The notes: generated by a model from the letters alone, not told the origin. 64,000 bases of DNA from Streptomyces sp. RerS4 (GCF_023515955.1 NZ_CP097322.1:2358001-2422000), one strand, 5' to 3'. Numbered from the stretch's first letter, positions 43,131 to 51,276 are shown. Translations and numbers: made by a program.

Positions 43131-45280
43131 TGACCACCAAGACCCAGCCCCTCACGCACAACGGTCTCGCCCTGGACTGGGCCGCCGGCCACGGGCCGAT
43201 CACCGGCGCCCTGTCCGCGACCACCGGCGCATACGCGCTCGCCGCCGTCGGCACCCTCACCCACATGCCCCCCACCTGGGCCCTGGCCGCCGGCACCGTC
43301 GGCGCGATCGGCCACACCGCCTCCGGCCTGCGACAGAAGCTCGCCGCCCGCACCATCGGAGCGCGGGCGGCGGCATGGATCCTCGGAGCCGGATGGACCA
43401 CCTGGGCCCTGACCACCGGCCCCCTGACCTGGGGCGCCCTCGGCTCCCTCGCCGTCCTCGGCATCGGCATCGGAGCCTCCGCCCGCGCCACCGGCCTCTA
43501 CGAAGAAGCCCGGGAGTTGGAGGCCGCCGCCGAGATGGAGCGGCAGATCGCCCGCGAACTGTCCGCCGAGCGGCGGGCGATCGCCGCCGAGTGGGTGGAA
43601 CGGATCCAGCGGGTCTGCGGGATCACCGTGCGCGTGCTGGCGGTGGAGATGTGGCCGACCGGGAGCGGGTTCACGATCGACGCCGAACTCCCGGCCGGCG
43701 GGACCACCTACGACCGGATCGCCCAGCACAACGCGCGTCTGTCCGCCGACGCGCGTCTGCCCCACGGCTGCACCGCCGCCGCCTCCCCGGGCATCGACCA
43801 GGGGCGGGTGCTGATCGACGTCACGACCGCCAACGTCCTGGCGACCACGGTTGCGTACCCGTCGGAGTACGGGCCGTTGTCGATCCACACCGGGATCCCG
43901 TGGGGGTATCGGACCAACGCGGAGGAGATCCTCACCTACCTGCGCGAACAGTGCGCGCTGGTGGTCGGCCCCACCGGGTCCGGCAAGACCAACATGGTCC
44001 ACGTCATCCTGGCCGGTCTCGCCCGCGCCACCGACATCCTGACCTGGGTCATCGACCTCAACGCCGGATCCGCCGGCCTGCCCTGGGTCCGCCCCGCCCT
44101 CGAAGGCGGTCAGGGCACCCCCATCCGGCCGGGGATCGACTGGTTGGCCTCCACCCCGGAGGAGGCGCACCTGATGTTGGACGCGGCGATCGCGATCGCC
44201 AAGCGCCGCAAGGTCGCCTACCAGCAGCTCATGGCCGACGTGAACACCGATTTGCTGCCCGTGTCCGCCGAGATCCCGCAGATCATGCTGGTCGTGGACG
44301 AGGGCGCCGAGATCCTCGCGAGCAACGACAAGACCCTGCGGGTCCTGGCGGCGAAGATCCTGGAGGTCATCCGGATCTCCCGCGCGATGGCGCTTCGGAC
44401 CGTGCTGACCGCCCTCGGGGCGACCGGTGCGGTCCTGGGCAACCTGATGATCCGCCGCGAGGCCAAGACCCGCGTCGTCCTGACCGGCGGCGCGACCGAA
44501 GGCATGGACCTCGGCAAGCTGTTCCCCGGCTCCCGGGGCCTGCGCATCGAACAGGCCCCGTACAAGGGGTCCGGGTTCATGGGCACCGTCGAGTCCCCGG
44601 CGGGGTTGTTCGGGACGTGGCGGATCCTGCCCAACCAGATCCGCGACATCGTCCACGCCACCAGCGACCGGCACCCTCGCCTGGACGACATCTCCGCCAA
44701 GGCCGCCGGCCCCGCCTACGCCCGCCGCTGGGACCAGGCCCGCACCGCGTGGATCACCGAAACCACCCCCGATCCCGAACCGGGCCAGGGTGCCGGCGGC
44801 GGGCCGACCACCGTGGAGCCGACGGCGGCGGGTGGGCGGGCGCGGGGCCTGAACCTCTCCGCCCACCGCACCGAAGACCGGCCGGACGAGGACCGGTTGG
44901 CGGCCGAGTTCCGCCGCCAGATCGACGCCACGTTCCCCACCACCGACGAACCCTCCACCACCGGCGGCGAGCCGGGAGAGGAGCGGAAGCGGAAGGAGCG
45001 GCCGGGGCTGAACCTGTCCGCCCTGCGCACCCCGACGACGGACGAGGACGGCGCCGCCCGGCAGGCCGCCCTCACCGTCCTGGAAGCCGCCGGACCCGAG
45101 GGCACCGGCGCCTCCGCGATCGCCCGCGTCCTCGCGGACGAGTACGGGACCACCCGCCAGACCATCAGCGGATGGCTCCAGGAGTGGACCGACGAGGGTG
45201 TCGCGGTGCGGATCGGAACGGGCACCAAGACCCGCTACGTCCACCGCACCCACGCCCCCACGGACTCCTCCGAGGACTGA
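43130..45280 (+). CDS. FtsK/SpoIIIE-type DNA translocase (TraB/TraSA) of the AICE
   Basis: 716 residues from ATG 43130. Three or four N-terminal membrane helices (residues about 25-125), then the motor: Walker A GPTGSGKTN (about residue 280) and Walker B IMLVVDEGAEIL (about 383-394), with the RecA-like core to about residue 530. A low-complexity linker precedes a C-terminal winged helix (ASAIARVLADEYGTTRQTIS, WLQEWTDEGVAVRIG), equivalent to the DNA-recognising domain of TraB. In Streptomyces, TraB alone moves double-stranded DNA between hyphae by binding clt repeats. A repeat array follows immediately. Confidence 0.92.
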   Translation: MTTKTQPLTHNGLALDWAAGHGPITGALSATTGAYALAAVGTLTHMPPTWALAAGTVGAIGHTASGLRQKLAARTIGARAAAWILGAGWTTWALTTGPLTWGALGSLAVLGIGIGASARATGLYEEARELEAAAEMERQIARELSAERRAIAAEWVERIQRVCGITVRVLAVEMWPTGSGFTIDAELPAGGTTYDRIAQHNARLSADARLPHGCTAAASPGIDQGRVLIDVTTANVLATTVAYPSEYGPLSIHTGIPWGYRTNAEEILTYLREQCALVVGPTGSGKTNMVHVILAGLARATDILTWVIDLNAGSAGLPWVRPALEGGQGTPIRPGIDWLASTPEEAHLMLDAAIAIAKRRKVAYQQLMADVNTDLLPVSAEIPQIMLVVDEGAEILASNDKTLRVLAAKILEVIRISRAMALRTVLTALGATGAVLGNLMIRREAKTRVVLTGGATEGMDLGKLFPGSRGLRIEQAPYKGSGFMGTVESPAGLFGTWRILPNQIRDIVHATSDRHPRLDDISAKAAGPAYARRWDQARTAWITETTPDPEPGQGAGGGPTTVEPTAAGGRARGLNLSAHRTEDRPDEDRLAAEFRRQIDATFPTTDEPSTTGGEPGEERKRKERPGLNLSALRTPTTDEDGAARQAALTVLEAAGPEGTGASAIARVLADEYGTTRQTISGWLQEWTDEGVAVRIGTGTKTRYVHRTHAPTDSSED

Positions 45281-45452
45281 CTTGTCGCTTGTCGCCCCCA
45301 CACCCAGGAAAACCCCGCTCCGGGCCTCCCAAGGGCCCGGAAACGGCTTGCGACCTGGGAGGCGACAAGCGACAAGACAAGCGACAAGACAAGTGAGGCG
45401 ACAAGCCGCACGACAAGCACCCGACAAGCCGGCCGACAAGCCGCGGGCACCC
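45281..45452. repeat. Candidate clt locus: GACAAG repeat array
   Basis: From 45361 to about 45440 the hexamer GACAAG occurs nine times, mostly as CGACAAG at 7-15-bp spacing. CTTGTCGCTTGTCGCC (45281-45296) is the exact reverse complement of 45361-45376. The array sits directly after the TraB stop, as clt/TRS arrays recognised by TraB's winged helix do in Streptomyces plasmids. No such array was seen elsewhere in the element. TraB binding is inferred. Confidence 0.65.
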
Positions 45453-45502
45453 CACCGAACCCCGTCCGGGAGGGTGCCCGCGGCCGCCGAAGGGACCACG
45501 TT

Positions 45503-46003
45503 GTGCACCACAAGACCGCCCTGCCGATCCCCACCCACCCCACCACCCACCACGCCCCATACGGCGCCCTCCACCAGACCCGGGGGCCGGTACCCCCGCT
45601 CCCGGAACTCCCGCCCGGGGTGGAGGTCGTCACCCTCCCCAACGGAATCCGCACCCTCGCCTACACCCACAGCCCGACCCCGCCCACCACGGAACCGGAA
45701 CCCGCCCAGATGGTGGAGCCGATCCCGCGTTGGGCCCGTACGACGGCGCTTCTCGCGCCGACGGTCGGGGGCGGGATCGCCGCCGCCGGCTTCGGAATCT
45801 CCTACGCCGCCCCCGGGATCCTCGCCATGGCCGACGCCCTCTGGGCCGCCGTCGCCCTCATCGCCGCCAGCGCCCTCACCCCGTTGCTTCTCCGCGCCGC
45901 CCGCGCCACCGGCCGGGGCCCGGCGCCGGTCCAGCACGTCACCCAGAACATCACCGCGTCCGGGATGTTCGGCCGCGCGAGCGGCACCCTCAACCAGCGC
46001 TGA
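45503..46003 (+). CDS. Spd-like small membrane protein
   Basis: 166 residues from GTG 45503, with AAGGGA eight bases upstream. A Pro/His/Thr-rich cytosolic N-terminus is followed by two transmembrane helices (LLAPTVGGGIAAAGFGISYA, ALWAAVALIAASALTPLLL) and a polar tail (VQHVTQNITASGMFGRA). Plasmid spread (Spd) proteins of Streptomyces have this layout and assist DNA movement through septa. The assignment is by topology and position. Confidence 0.7.
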   Translation: MHHKTALPIPTHPTTHHAPYGALHQTRGPVPPLPELPPGVEVVTLPNGIRTLAYTHSPTPPTTEPEPAQMVEPIPRWARTTALLAPTVGGGIAAAGFGISYAAPGILAMADALWAAVALIAASALTPLLLRAARATGRGPAPVQHVTQNITASGMFGRASGTLNQR

Positions 46004-46016
46004 ACAGGAGCCACCC

Positions 46017-46172
46017 ATGGACGAAGACACCTACTGCGACGACTGCTGCCAGTACAACTGCCCCGGCCACCACTGGTGCCAGGACTGCGACACCGAGGAG
46101 TGCACCGAATGCCACGGCTGTGACTGCCCCGGCTACGAGTGCGCCGGCGCCGCCGCCCACAACGGCTTCTGA
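46017..46172 (+). CDS. 51-residue Cys-rich acidic protein
   Basis: Starts at ATG 46017, with ACAGGAG upstream. It holds 11 cysteines in 51 residues (for example YCDDCCQYNCPGHHWCQDCD), so it should bind two or more zinc ions. Acidic overall. It fits the pattern of tiny zinc proteins in this element; function unknown. Confidence 0.65.
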   Translation: MDEDTYCDDCCQYNCPGHHWCQDCDTEECTECHGCDCPGYECAGAAAHNGF

Positions 46173-46258
46173 CCCCCGACATGCCGAGAGCGGCCCCCAC
46201 TCACGCCAATGACCGGGGCCGCTCTCGTCCAGAACGCTCAAGAACTGGAGAGACCAGC

Positions 46259-46987
46259 ATGACCCACACGACCGACATCCGGCGAGAGGGCCACCGGTCC
46301 GCCTTACTGGATCTGTTCTCCTGCGCCGGCGGCGCCGCCATGGGCTACCACCACGCCGGCTTCGACGTGACCGGCGTCGACATCCGCCCCCGCCCCCGGT
46401 ACCCCTTCGCGTTCCTCCAGGGCGACGCCCTCACCGTCCTCGCGGACCTGATCACGTCCGGGGAGATCCGCCGGTACAGCGCCGTGCACGCCTCGCCGCC
46501 GTGCCAGGCCGGATGCGCGCTCACCGTCGGCACCAACACCTCCCGAGGCTGGGGACGCGCCCACGTCCAGCTCATCCCCGAACTCCGCACCCTCCTCGAC
46601 GCGACCGAGCTGCCGTACGTGATCGAGCAGCCCAACGGCAAGGCCCCCATCCGCCGCGACCTCGCCCTGTGCGGCGAAATGTTCGGCCTGGGCGTCCTTC
46701 GACACAGGAGCTTCGAGCTCGGCGGCTGGACCACCACCCAGCCCGCCCACCCCCGCCACCGCGGCTACGTCCGAGGCTGGCGCCACGGCGTCTACCGCGA
46801 CGGCCCCTACGTCGCCGCGTACGGGGCCGGCGGCGGCAAGGCCACCGTCGCCGAAATGCAGACGGCGATGGGCATCACCTGGACCGACGTGCGCGAGGAA
46901 CTCACCGAGGCCATCCCGCCGGCCTACACGTGGTGGATCGGCCGGGCCCTCCTCGCTCGCACCCTGATCGGGGTGGTGGCCGTATGA
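46259..46987 (+). CDS. Minimal DNA (cytosine-5)-methyltransferase-like protein
   Basis: 242 residues from ATG 46259. Motif I is LLDLFSCAGGAAMGYHHAGF and motif IV is ASPPCQAGC, with the catalytic Cys. The ENV motif VI appears as VIEQPNGK, a known phage variant (E conserved). The protein is much shorter than restriction-type enzymes (over 300 residues), with a reduced target-recognition region. Similar proteins occur in actinophages and AICEs, where they may protect the element from host restriction. The target sequence is unknown. Confidence 0.82.
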   Translation: MTHTTDIRREGHRSALLDLFSCAGGAAMGYHHAGFDVTGVDIRPRPRYPFAFLQGDALTVLADLITSGEIRRYSAVHASPPCQAGCALTVGTNTSRGWGRAHVQLIPELRTLLDATELPYVIEQPNGKAPIRRDLALCGEMFGLGVLRHRSFELGGWTTTQPAHPRHRGYVRGWRHGVYRDGPYVAAYGAGGGKATVAEMQTAMGITWTDVREELTEAIPPAYTWWIGRALLARTLIGVVAV

Positions 46988-47163
46988 GCGCCGACAACTT
47001 TCCTGCGGTCAACTGCGACGGGCCCGACTGCCGCAACGCGACGCACCACCCCCTCGCGCACACCGTCACCGAGGTACGCCGGATCCGCCGTGAGGACGGG
47101 TGGCACACCCGTTCCGGCGGTCGCGACCTCTGCCCGTCCTGCTGGAAGGCAGGACACCGGTGA
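46984..47163 (+). CDS. Small zinc-binding protein
   Basis: 59 residues; ATG 46984 overlaps the methyltransferase stop. It contains CDGPDCRNATHHPLAH and RDLCPSCWKAGH, a four-Cys arrangement with His. It probably binds zinc. I do not recognise the family. It overlaps the primase-polymerase gene by 4 bp. Confidence 0.7.
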   Translation: MSADNFPAVNCDGPDCRNATHHPLAHTVTEVRRIRREDGWHTRSGGRDLCPSCWKAGHR

Positions 47164-48065
47164 TCCCGCGCCACGCCAAGGGGCACCTGCGGACCGCCCT
47201 GTGGCTCGCCGAGATGGGCCTGCCCGTCCTGCCCTTGCGGGCAGGCAAGCTTCCCGTTGGGAACTGCCCCGCCTGCGCCAGCAGCAAGAGCGCCGGCCCG
47301 TGCCGGTGCGGCGACCGCCCGAACATGAAGGCCGCGGGCCCTTGCCTGTGCCCCGCACCCTGCCACGGCTGGGCCGCCGCCACCACCGATCCCGACGTCC
47401 TCACCTCCCCGGCCTGGGCCCGTGCCTGGGACCAGGCGGAAGCCGTCGCGTACCACCCCGGCGGGGCCGGCCTCACGATCGTGGACCTCGACAACCCCGA
47501 CGCCATGACCTGGGCCCGCGAGAACCTCCCCGCCACCAAGGTCGTGACCACGACACGCGGCGAGCACTGGGTCTACCGAGGCGCCATGCCATCCGCCAAC
47601 AAAGTCAGGCCCGGCATCGACCTCAAGTCGCTCATGCAGTACACCCGCTGGTACGGCCCCGGCACCGGCCCCATCACGACCCTGCCGGACGCCGTCCGCG
47701 TACTCGTCGTGAGGGAAGAATCCACCCGGCCCCTTCGCGGGGAGGTGGACTCTTCCCCACCCGCCCGCGCCACCTGGGACCGGTCGGTGGCCACCGGATG
47801 CCGCCACAACGACACCTTCGTCCGAACCGGTCTCACCCGCGGGCTGGCCCGGATCGCCGCCTGCCGCAAGGAAGGCGCCGGCAGCACCGCCTACGGCGTC
47901 GCCCGCTTCCTCGCCAACCAGCACACCCGATGCCCCGGCCCCTGCGGACTCGAAGCCCTCGGTCACCAGGTCACCGCCGCCGCCGTCGCCGTCGGCGTTC
48001 CCGAGGCCTACGCCGAACGCGCGGTCACCCGCGGCTTCGCCGCCGTGGCGGTGAGCACGCCATGA
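47160..48065 (+). CDS. Bifunctional primase-polymerase (Prim-Pol) replication protein
   Basis: 301 residues from GTG 47160. The N-terminus (ALWLAEMGLPVLPLRAGK) and the motif LTIVDLDNPDA with HWVYRG mark an archaeo-eukaryotic primase-type Prim-Pol domain. A Cys-rich insertion (NCPACASSKSAGPCRCGDRP, residues about 33-62) adds a zinc ribbon. The C-terminal 100 residues are helical. In AICEs lacking a rolling-circle RepSA, a Prim-Pol plus a helicase-like ATPase replicates the excised circle. The ATPase follows two genes on. Confidence 0.85.
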   Translation: MIPRHAKGHLRTALWLAEMGLPVLPLRAGKLPVGNCPACASSKSAGPCRCGDRPNMKAAGPCLCPAPCHGWAAATTDPDVLTSPAWARAWDQAEAVAYHPGGAGLTIVDLDNPDAMTWARENLPATKVVTTTRGEHWVYRGAMPSANKVRPGIDLKSLMQYTRWYGPGTGPITTLPDAVRVLVVREESTRPLRGEVDSSPPARATWDRSVATGCRHNDTFVRTGLTRGLARIAACRKEGAGSTAYGVARFLANQHTRCPGPCGLEALGHQVTAAAVAVGVPEAYAERAVTRGFAAVAVSTP

Positions 48066-48373
48066 CCACCCACCCCCGCGCCGCCGAACCGACCCCGACC
48101 GTAGACGGCAGTGGTGCGCCGAAGGTCGTCGCCGAAGGCGTCCCTTCTGCTGTTCGCCCTGACCCGCACGGCGACGACGGACGACGCCCCGTCGCCTGGC
48201 TCCACATCACCGCCCCCGGCCGCGGCACCACCCCGACCGCCCGCTCGTGGTGCGCCTGCGGGCGGGACCTGTTCGCCGCCGGCCAGGCCCGTGCCCTCGC
48301 GCTGATCGCCGACCACGACCGGCACCGCAAGACCTGCCCCCACGTCGCCCCCCAGGAAGGGAAGGCCGCCTGA
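48062..48373 (+). CDS. Small zinc-finger protein between replication genes
   Basis: 103 residues; ATG 48062 overlaps the Prim-Pol stop by 4 bp. A disordered first half precedes RSWCACGRDLFAAGQ and HDRHRKTCPH, a C-x-C...H-x3-C type zinc site. It may act with the replication proteins; unrecognised otherwise. Confidence 0.7.
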   Translation: MTTHPRAAEPTPTVDGSGAPKVVAEGVPSAVRPDPHGDDGRRPVAWLHITAPGRGTTPTARSWCACGRDLFAAGQARALALIADHDRHRKTCPHVAPQEGKAA

Positions 48374-49626
48374 TGAGCGACCTCAAGCCCCAGCCCACCC
48401 CCATCGACGGAAGCGTGCTGCTGGACGAGGTGGAGGCCTTCCACCGCCGGTTCAACATCTTCCCGCGCGAAGCCGCCTACGTGGCCGTGACGTTGTGGGA
48501 CGCCCACGCGCACCTCCTCGACGCTTTCGACGCCACCCCGCGGATTGCGTTCCTCTCCCCGGAGCCCGGGTCCGGCAAGAGCCGCGCCCTGGACGTGATC
48601 GAGACCCTCGTGCCCAACTCCATGGCGGCGGTGGACGCCTCGCAGTCCGCGCTGTTCCGGTCCGTGGCCGGAGTCGAAGGAAGCAGGCCCACGATCCTCT
48701 TCGACGAGATCGACACCATCTTCGGCCCCAAGGCCGCAGGTGATGAGAACCTGCGGAAGTTCCTCAACGCCGGTCACAGTCGCGGCCGGAAGATGTACCG
48801 GTGTGTCGGGGACGGCGCGAACCAGACCGTGGAAGGGTTCCCCGCCTTCAGCGCCGTGGCCCTGGCTGGGCTCGGGTCCCTGCCCGACACGGTCTTCACC
48901 CGCTCCGTCATCATCCGCATGCGCAAGAAGGCACCCAACGAGAAGTGCGAGCCCTGGCGCGAGCGCATCCACAAGAAGCAGGGCAACGCCCTGCGTGACC
49001 GCCTCGCCGCCTGGGCCGAGTCCGTCCGCAAGCGTGTGGCCGAGTCCTGGCCGGCCATGCCCGACGGGATCACCGACCGGCCGGCGGACGTGTGGGAGCC
49101 GCTCCTCTCCGTCGCCGAAGCAGCCGGGGGTGACTGGCCGCAGCGGGCCCGCGCCGCCTGCCTGGAGCTGGTCGCCGCCGCCAAGGAGAACGACGCCTCC
49201 TCGCTCGGCATCCGGCTCTTGACGGATCTTCGTGATCAGGTGTTCCGGGGTGAGGAGCGAATGCCGACCGCGGCCATCCTCGAATGCCTCCTGCGCATGG
49301 ACGACGCCCCATGGGCCGACATGGACGGCAAGCCCCTCAGCTCCCGGATGCTGTCGCAGATGCTCGGCCAGTACGTCACCTCCGCCAACAAGCCCATCAA
49401 GCCCCGAGGGATCCGCGTCGGCTCCGCCACCCCCAAGGGCTACTACGCCGAGGACCTGGCGGACGCCTGGGCCCGCTACTGCCCCCCGCACCCCCAGAAG
49501 TCCGCAACATCCGCCACAGCCGCCACACCGCAGGTCAGCGGGGGTGAATCTGTGGCGGAAACCGCCACAGCCATCCGCCACATGCACGCGGAAACCGCCA
49601 CACCGCTCTTCCCCGTCGCCGGATAA
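48373..49626 (+). CDS. DUF3631 helicase-like ATPase (replication)
   Basis: 417 residues from ATG 48373, overlapping the previous stop by one base. Walker A is SPEPGSGKSRALD (about residues 61-73), Walker B ILFDEIDTIFG (about 107-117), and a C-terminal DUF3631 domain (SLGIRLLTDLRDQVF, LSQMLGQYVTSANKPIKPR, YYAEDLADAWARY) ends in winged-helix-like sequence. Paired with the Prim-Pol it should drive replication of the excised element. Its last 40 codons overlap the CCGCCACA repeat array. Confidence 0.88.
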   Translation: MSDLKPQPTPIDGSVLLDEVEAFHRRFNIFPREAAYVAVTLWDAHAHLLDAFDATPRIAFLSPEPGSGKSRALDVIETLVPNSMAAVDASQSALFRSVAGVEGSRPTILFDEIDTIFGPKAAGDENLRKFLNAGHSRGRKMYRCVGDGANQTVEGFPAFSAVALAGLGSLPDTVFTRSVIIRMRKKAPNEKCEPWRERIHKKQGNALRDRLAAWAESVRKRVAESWPAMPDGITDRPADVWEPLLSVAEAAGGDWPQRARAACLELVAAAKENDASSLGIRLLTDLRDQVFRGEERMPTAAILECLLRMDDAPWADMDGKPLSSRMLSQMLGQYVTSANKPIKPRGIRVGSATPKGYYAEDLADAWARYCPPHPQKSATSATAATPQVSGGESVAETATAIRHMHAETATPLFPVAG

Positions 49627-49738
49627 CCACCCGCGACCCCAGGTGCCGCCACGTCCACGCGTGGCGGCACCGATCCGCCACAAAACCGGGATCCGCCACA
49701 GATTCAAGCCGCTGACCAGCGCTGTTGCGGCGTGGCGG
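49511..49738. repeat. Iteron-like CCGCCAC(A/G) array, candidate origin
   Basis: The octamer CCGCCACA, or CCGCCACG, occurs 11 times on either strand within 228 bp, at 49511, 49520, 49551(-), 49562, 49575, 49595, 49646, 49660(-), 49675, 49693 and 49731(-). The array covers the 3' end of the ATPase gene and the gap before xis. Such arrays are typical of origins recognised by replication initiators, or of Xis/regulator binding sites. Confidence 0.65.
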
Positions 49739-49792
49739 CTGTTGCGGATCCCCCAGAGCGAAGAATCCCGACCACCGCCCTGGGAGGTAGCA

Positions 49793-49990
49793 GTGAGTTC
49801 CCCCTTGCCCACCACCCACCAGGCCCTGACCGTTCCCGAGGTCATGGCCGCCCTGCGGCTCAGCCGCTTCACCGTCTACAACCTGATCCGCTCCCGCGCC
49901 CTCCCGAGCTTCACCGAGGGCCGCTCGCGCCGGATCCCCGCAGACAGCGTTCGCGCCTATCTAGAAGCCAAGTTGGAGGAAGCAGCCTGA
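49793..49990 (+). CDS. xis: Excisionase (Xis), MerR-like helix-turn-helix
   Basis: 65 residues from GTG 49793, with GGGAGGT upstream. The motif LTVPEVMAALRLSRFTVYNL followed by RSRALPSFTEGRSRRIP is the excisionase-type helix-turn-helix with a wing. The stop overlaps the integrase start (TGATG). Xis should bend DNA at the arm sites to favour excision by Int. Confidence 0.9.
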   Translation: MSSPLPTTHQALTVPEVMAALRLSRFTVYNLIRSRALPSFTEGRSRRIPADSVRAYLEAKLEEAA

Positions 49991-51138
49991 TGGCACGCAA
50001 GAGGAACCCGAACGGCGCTGGCAGCATCTGGCAGCGCAGCGACGGTCGGTACGAGGCGCGCGTATACGTCCCCCAGCCCGACGGCACACGCAGCCGGAAG
50101 ACCGTCTACGGCAAGACGTGGGAAGAGTGCGACACCAAGCGTCAGGAGCTGGTCCTCCGCGACCGGCAGGGCATCCCGACGCCCACCCGCTCAGCCAAGC
50201 TCTCCGAGTGGCTGCCTTTCTGGCTGGAGACGTTCGTCAAGCACGACCGCAAGAAGACGACGTACGCCAAGTACGAGACCCACGTCCGTCTGTACCTCAT
50301 CCCACATCTGGGCTCAAAGCGTCTGGAGACCCTCGGGGTACGAGACGTGCGGCGCATGTTGGCCGCCGTGACCGCGCAGGCCTCCGCCGCAACGGCGAAG
50401 GAGTCGCACCGCGTGCTGCGCAGTGCGCTCACAGCGGCGAACCGGGAGGAGCTGATCAGCCGCAACGTGGTGATGCTCGTGCCGGCCCCGCGGGTCGTCC
50501 AGCGCGAGTTGAAGCCGTGGGACCTCGACGAAACGCTCACGTTCCTGGAGGCCAGCCGGCGCGACCCGCTGTACCCCGCGTTCGTACTGGCGGTCGCCCT
50601 GGGGCTGCGCCGGGGCGAGATCCTCGGGCTGCGCTGGTCCGACATCGACTTCGACCGCCGGACCCTGACCGTGCGGAATCAGATTCAGCGCGTGCAAAAG
50701 GAGCTGTACGCGGACTCCACCAAGAACAGGCGGAGCCGAGTCATTCCCCTCCCCCGGATGTGCGTGGCGCCCCTGCGCTGGCAGCGGATGCGGCAGGTCG
50801 CCTTGCAGGCCGCGGCCAAGGACCAGGAGTGGGAGGAGAGCGACTACGTGTTCACGACCCGCACCGGCCGGCCGATCGAGCCGCGCAACATCAGCCGGTC
50901 CTTCGAGCGGATCGGCCAGGACGCGGGCCTGCCGCGGATCCGGCTGCACGACGCCCGGCATGGGTGCGCCACGCTGCTGTTCGCGGCCGGGGTGGCGCCC
51001 CGGGTGGTGATGGAGATCTTGGGGCACTCGCAGATCGCCGTCACGATGAACATCTACACCCACGTGGCCGACGGCGGCCGTCGGGAGGCGATGGGGCACA
51101 TGGACCGGCTGCTGCGCCGGCGACGGCCGAGCGCGTGA
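49990..51138 (+). CDS. int: Tyrosine recombinase (integrase)
   Basis: 382 residues. The N-terminal arm-binding domain (GSIWQRSDGRYEARVYVPQP), the core-binding domain (SEWLPFWLETFVKHDRKKTT) and the catalytic domain are complete. Catalytic residues: Arg near 207 in LGLRRGEIL, H320 and R323 in LHDARH, His in LGHSQIAV and nucleophile Y356 in NIYTH. It acts on the tRNA-Val att core immediately downstream. The coding end is followed by the arm pair and a terminator. Confidence 0.95.
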   Translation: MARKRNPNGAGSIWQRSDGRYEARVYVPQPDGTRSRKTVYGKTWEECDTKRQELVLRDRQGIPTPTRSAKLSEWLPFWLETFVKHDRKKTTYAKYETHVRLYLIPHLGSKRLETLGVRDVRRMLAAVTAQASAATAKESHRVLRSALTAANREELISRNVVMLVPAPRVVQRELKPWDLDETLTFLEASRRDPLYPAFVLAVALGLRRGEILGLRWSDIDFDRRTLTVRNQIQRVQKELYADSTKNRRSRVIPLPRMCVAPLRWQRMRQVALQAAAKDQEWEESDYVFTTRTGRPIEPRNISRSFERIGQDAGLPRIRLHDARHGCATLLFAAGVAPRVVMEILGHSQIAVTMNIYTHVADGGRREAMGHMDRLLRRRRPSA

Positions 51139-51144
51139 GGGACT

Positions 51145-51164
51145 GCCGTCACTTTTAGCCGTCA
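51145..51164 (+). other. Integrase arm-type site pair, right end of element 2
   Basis: GCCGTCA at 51145-51151 and 51158-51164, 13 bp apart, 34 bp before core C. Same heptamer and spacing as the left pair at 36287-36306. Confidence 0.65.
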
Positions 51165-51196
51165 AAGGCCCCCAACCATGATCGGTTGGGGGCCTT
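51165..51196 (+). terminator. Terminator after the integrase
   Basis: Perfect 13-bp stem AAGGCCCCCAACC/GGTTGGGGGCCTT with loop ATGATC, abutting core C. Counterpart of the hairpin at 36107. Confidence 0.88.
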
Positions 51197-51198
51197 CG

Positions 51199-51246
51199 CA
51201 CTGGTGGGCGCGGACGGTTTCGAACCGCCGACATCTGCTTTGTAAG
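51199..51246 (-). other. att copy C (reconstitutes tRNA-Val)
   Basis: 48-bp core identical to copies A and B. Here it is joined to the chromosomal 5' half of the tRNA, so the gene is intact. It is the right junction of element 2. Confidence 0.9.
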
Positions 51247-51276
51247 AGCAGCGCTCTACCCCTGAGCTACGCACCC
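51202..51276 (-). tRNA. tRNA-Val (anticodon TAC)
   Basis: 75 nt with encoded CCA. Stems pair fully: acceptor GGGTGCG/CGCGCCC (one G-T), anticodon stem CTGCT/AGCAG with loop CTTACAA giving anticodon TAC, T-arm GGCGG-TTCGAAA-CCGTC. Its 3' half from the anticodon loop onward is the attachment core for both elements. Confidence 0.95.

Larger units (their letters stand above)
36141..51246. mobile_element. Element 2: actinomycete integrative and conjugative element (AICE)
   Basis: About 15 kb between att copies B and C at tRNA-Val(TAC). It has the standard AICE modules: integrase and Xis at the right end, a replication block (primase-polymerase and DUF3631 ATPase with iteron-like repeats), a double-stranded DNA transfer block (TraB/FtsK-type ATPase, clt-like array, DUF2637 and Spd-like membrane proteins) and a GntR regulator with a HAD partner gene. 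All genes except the regulator block and two small ones run left to right. Nothing essential appears broken, so it may be mobile. Confidence 0.9.
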
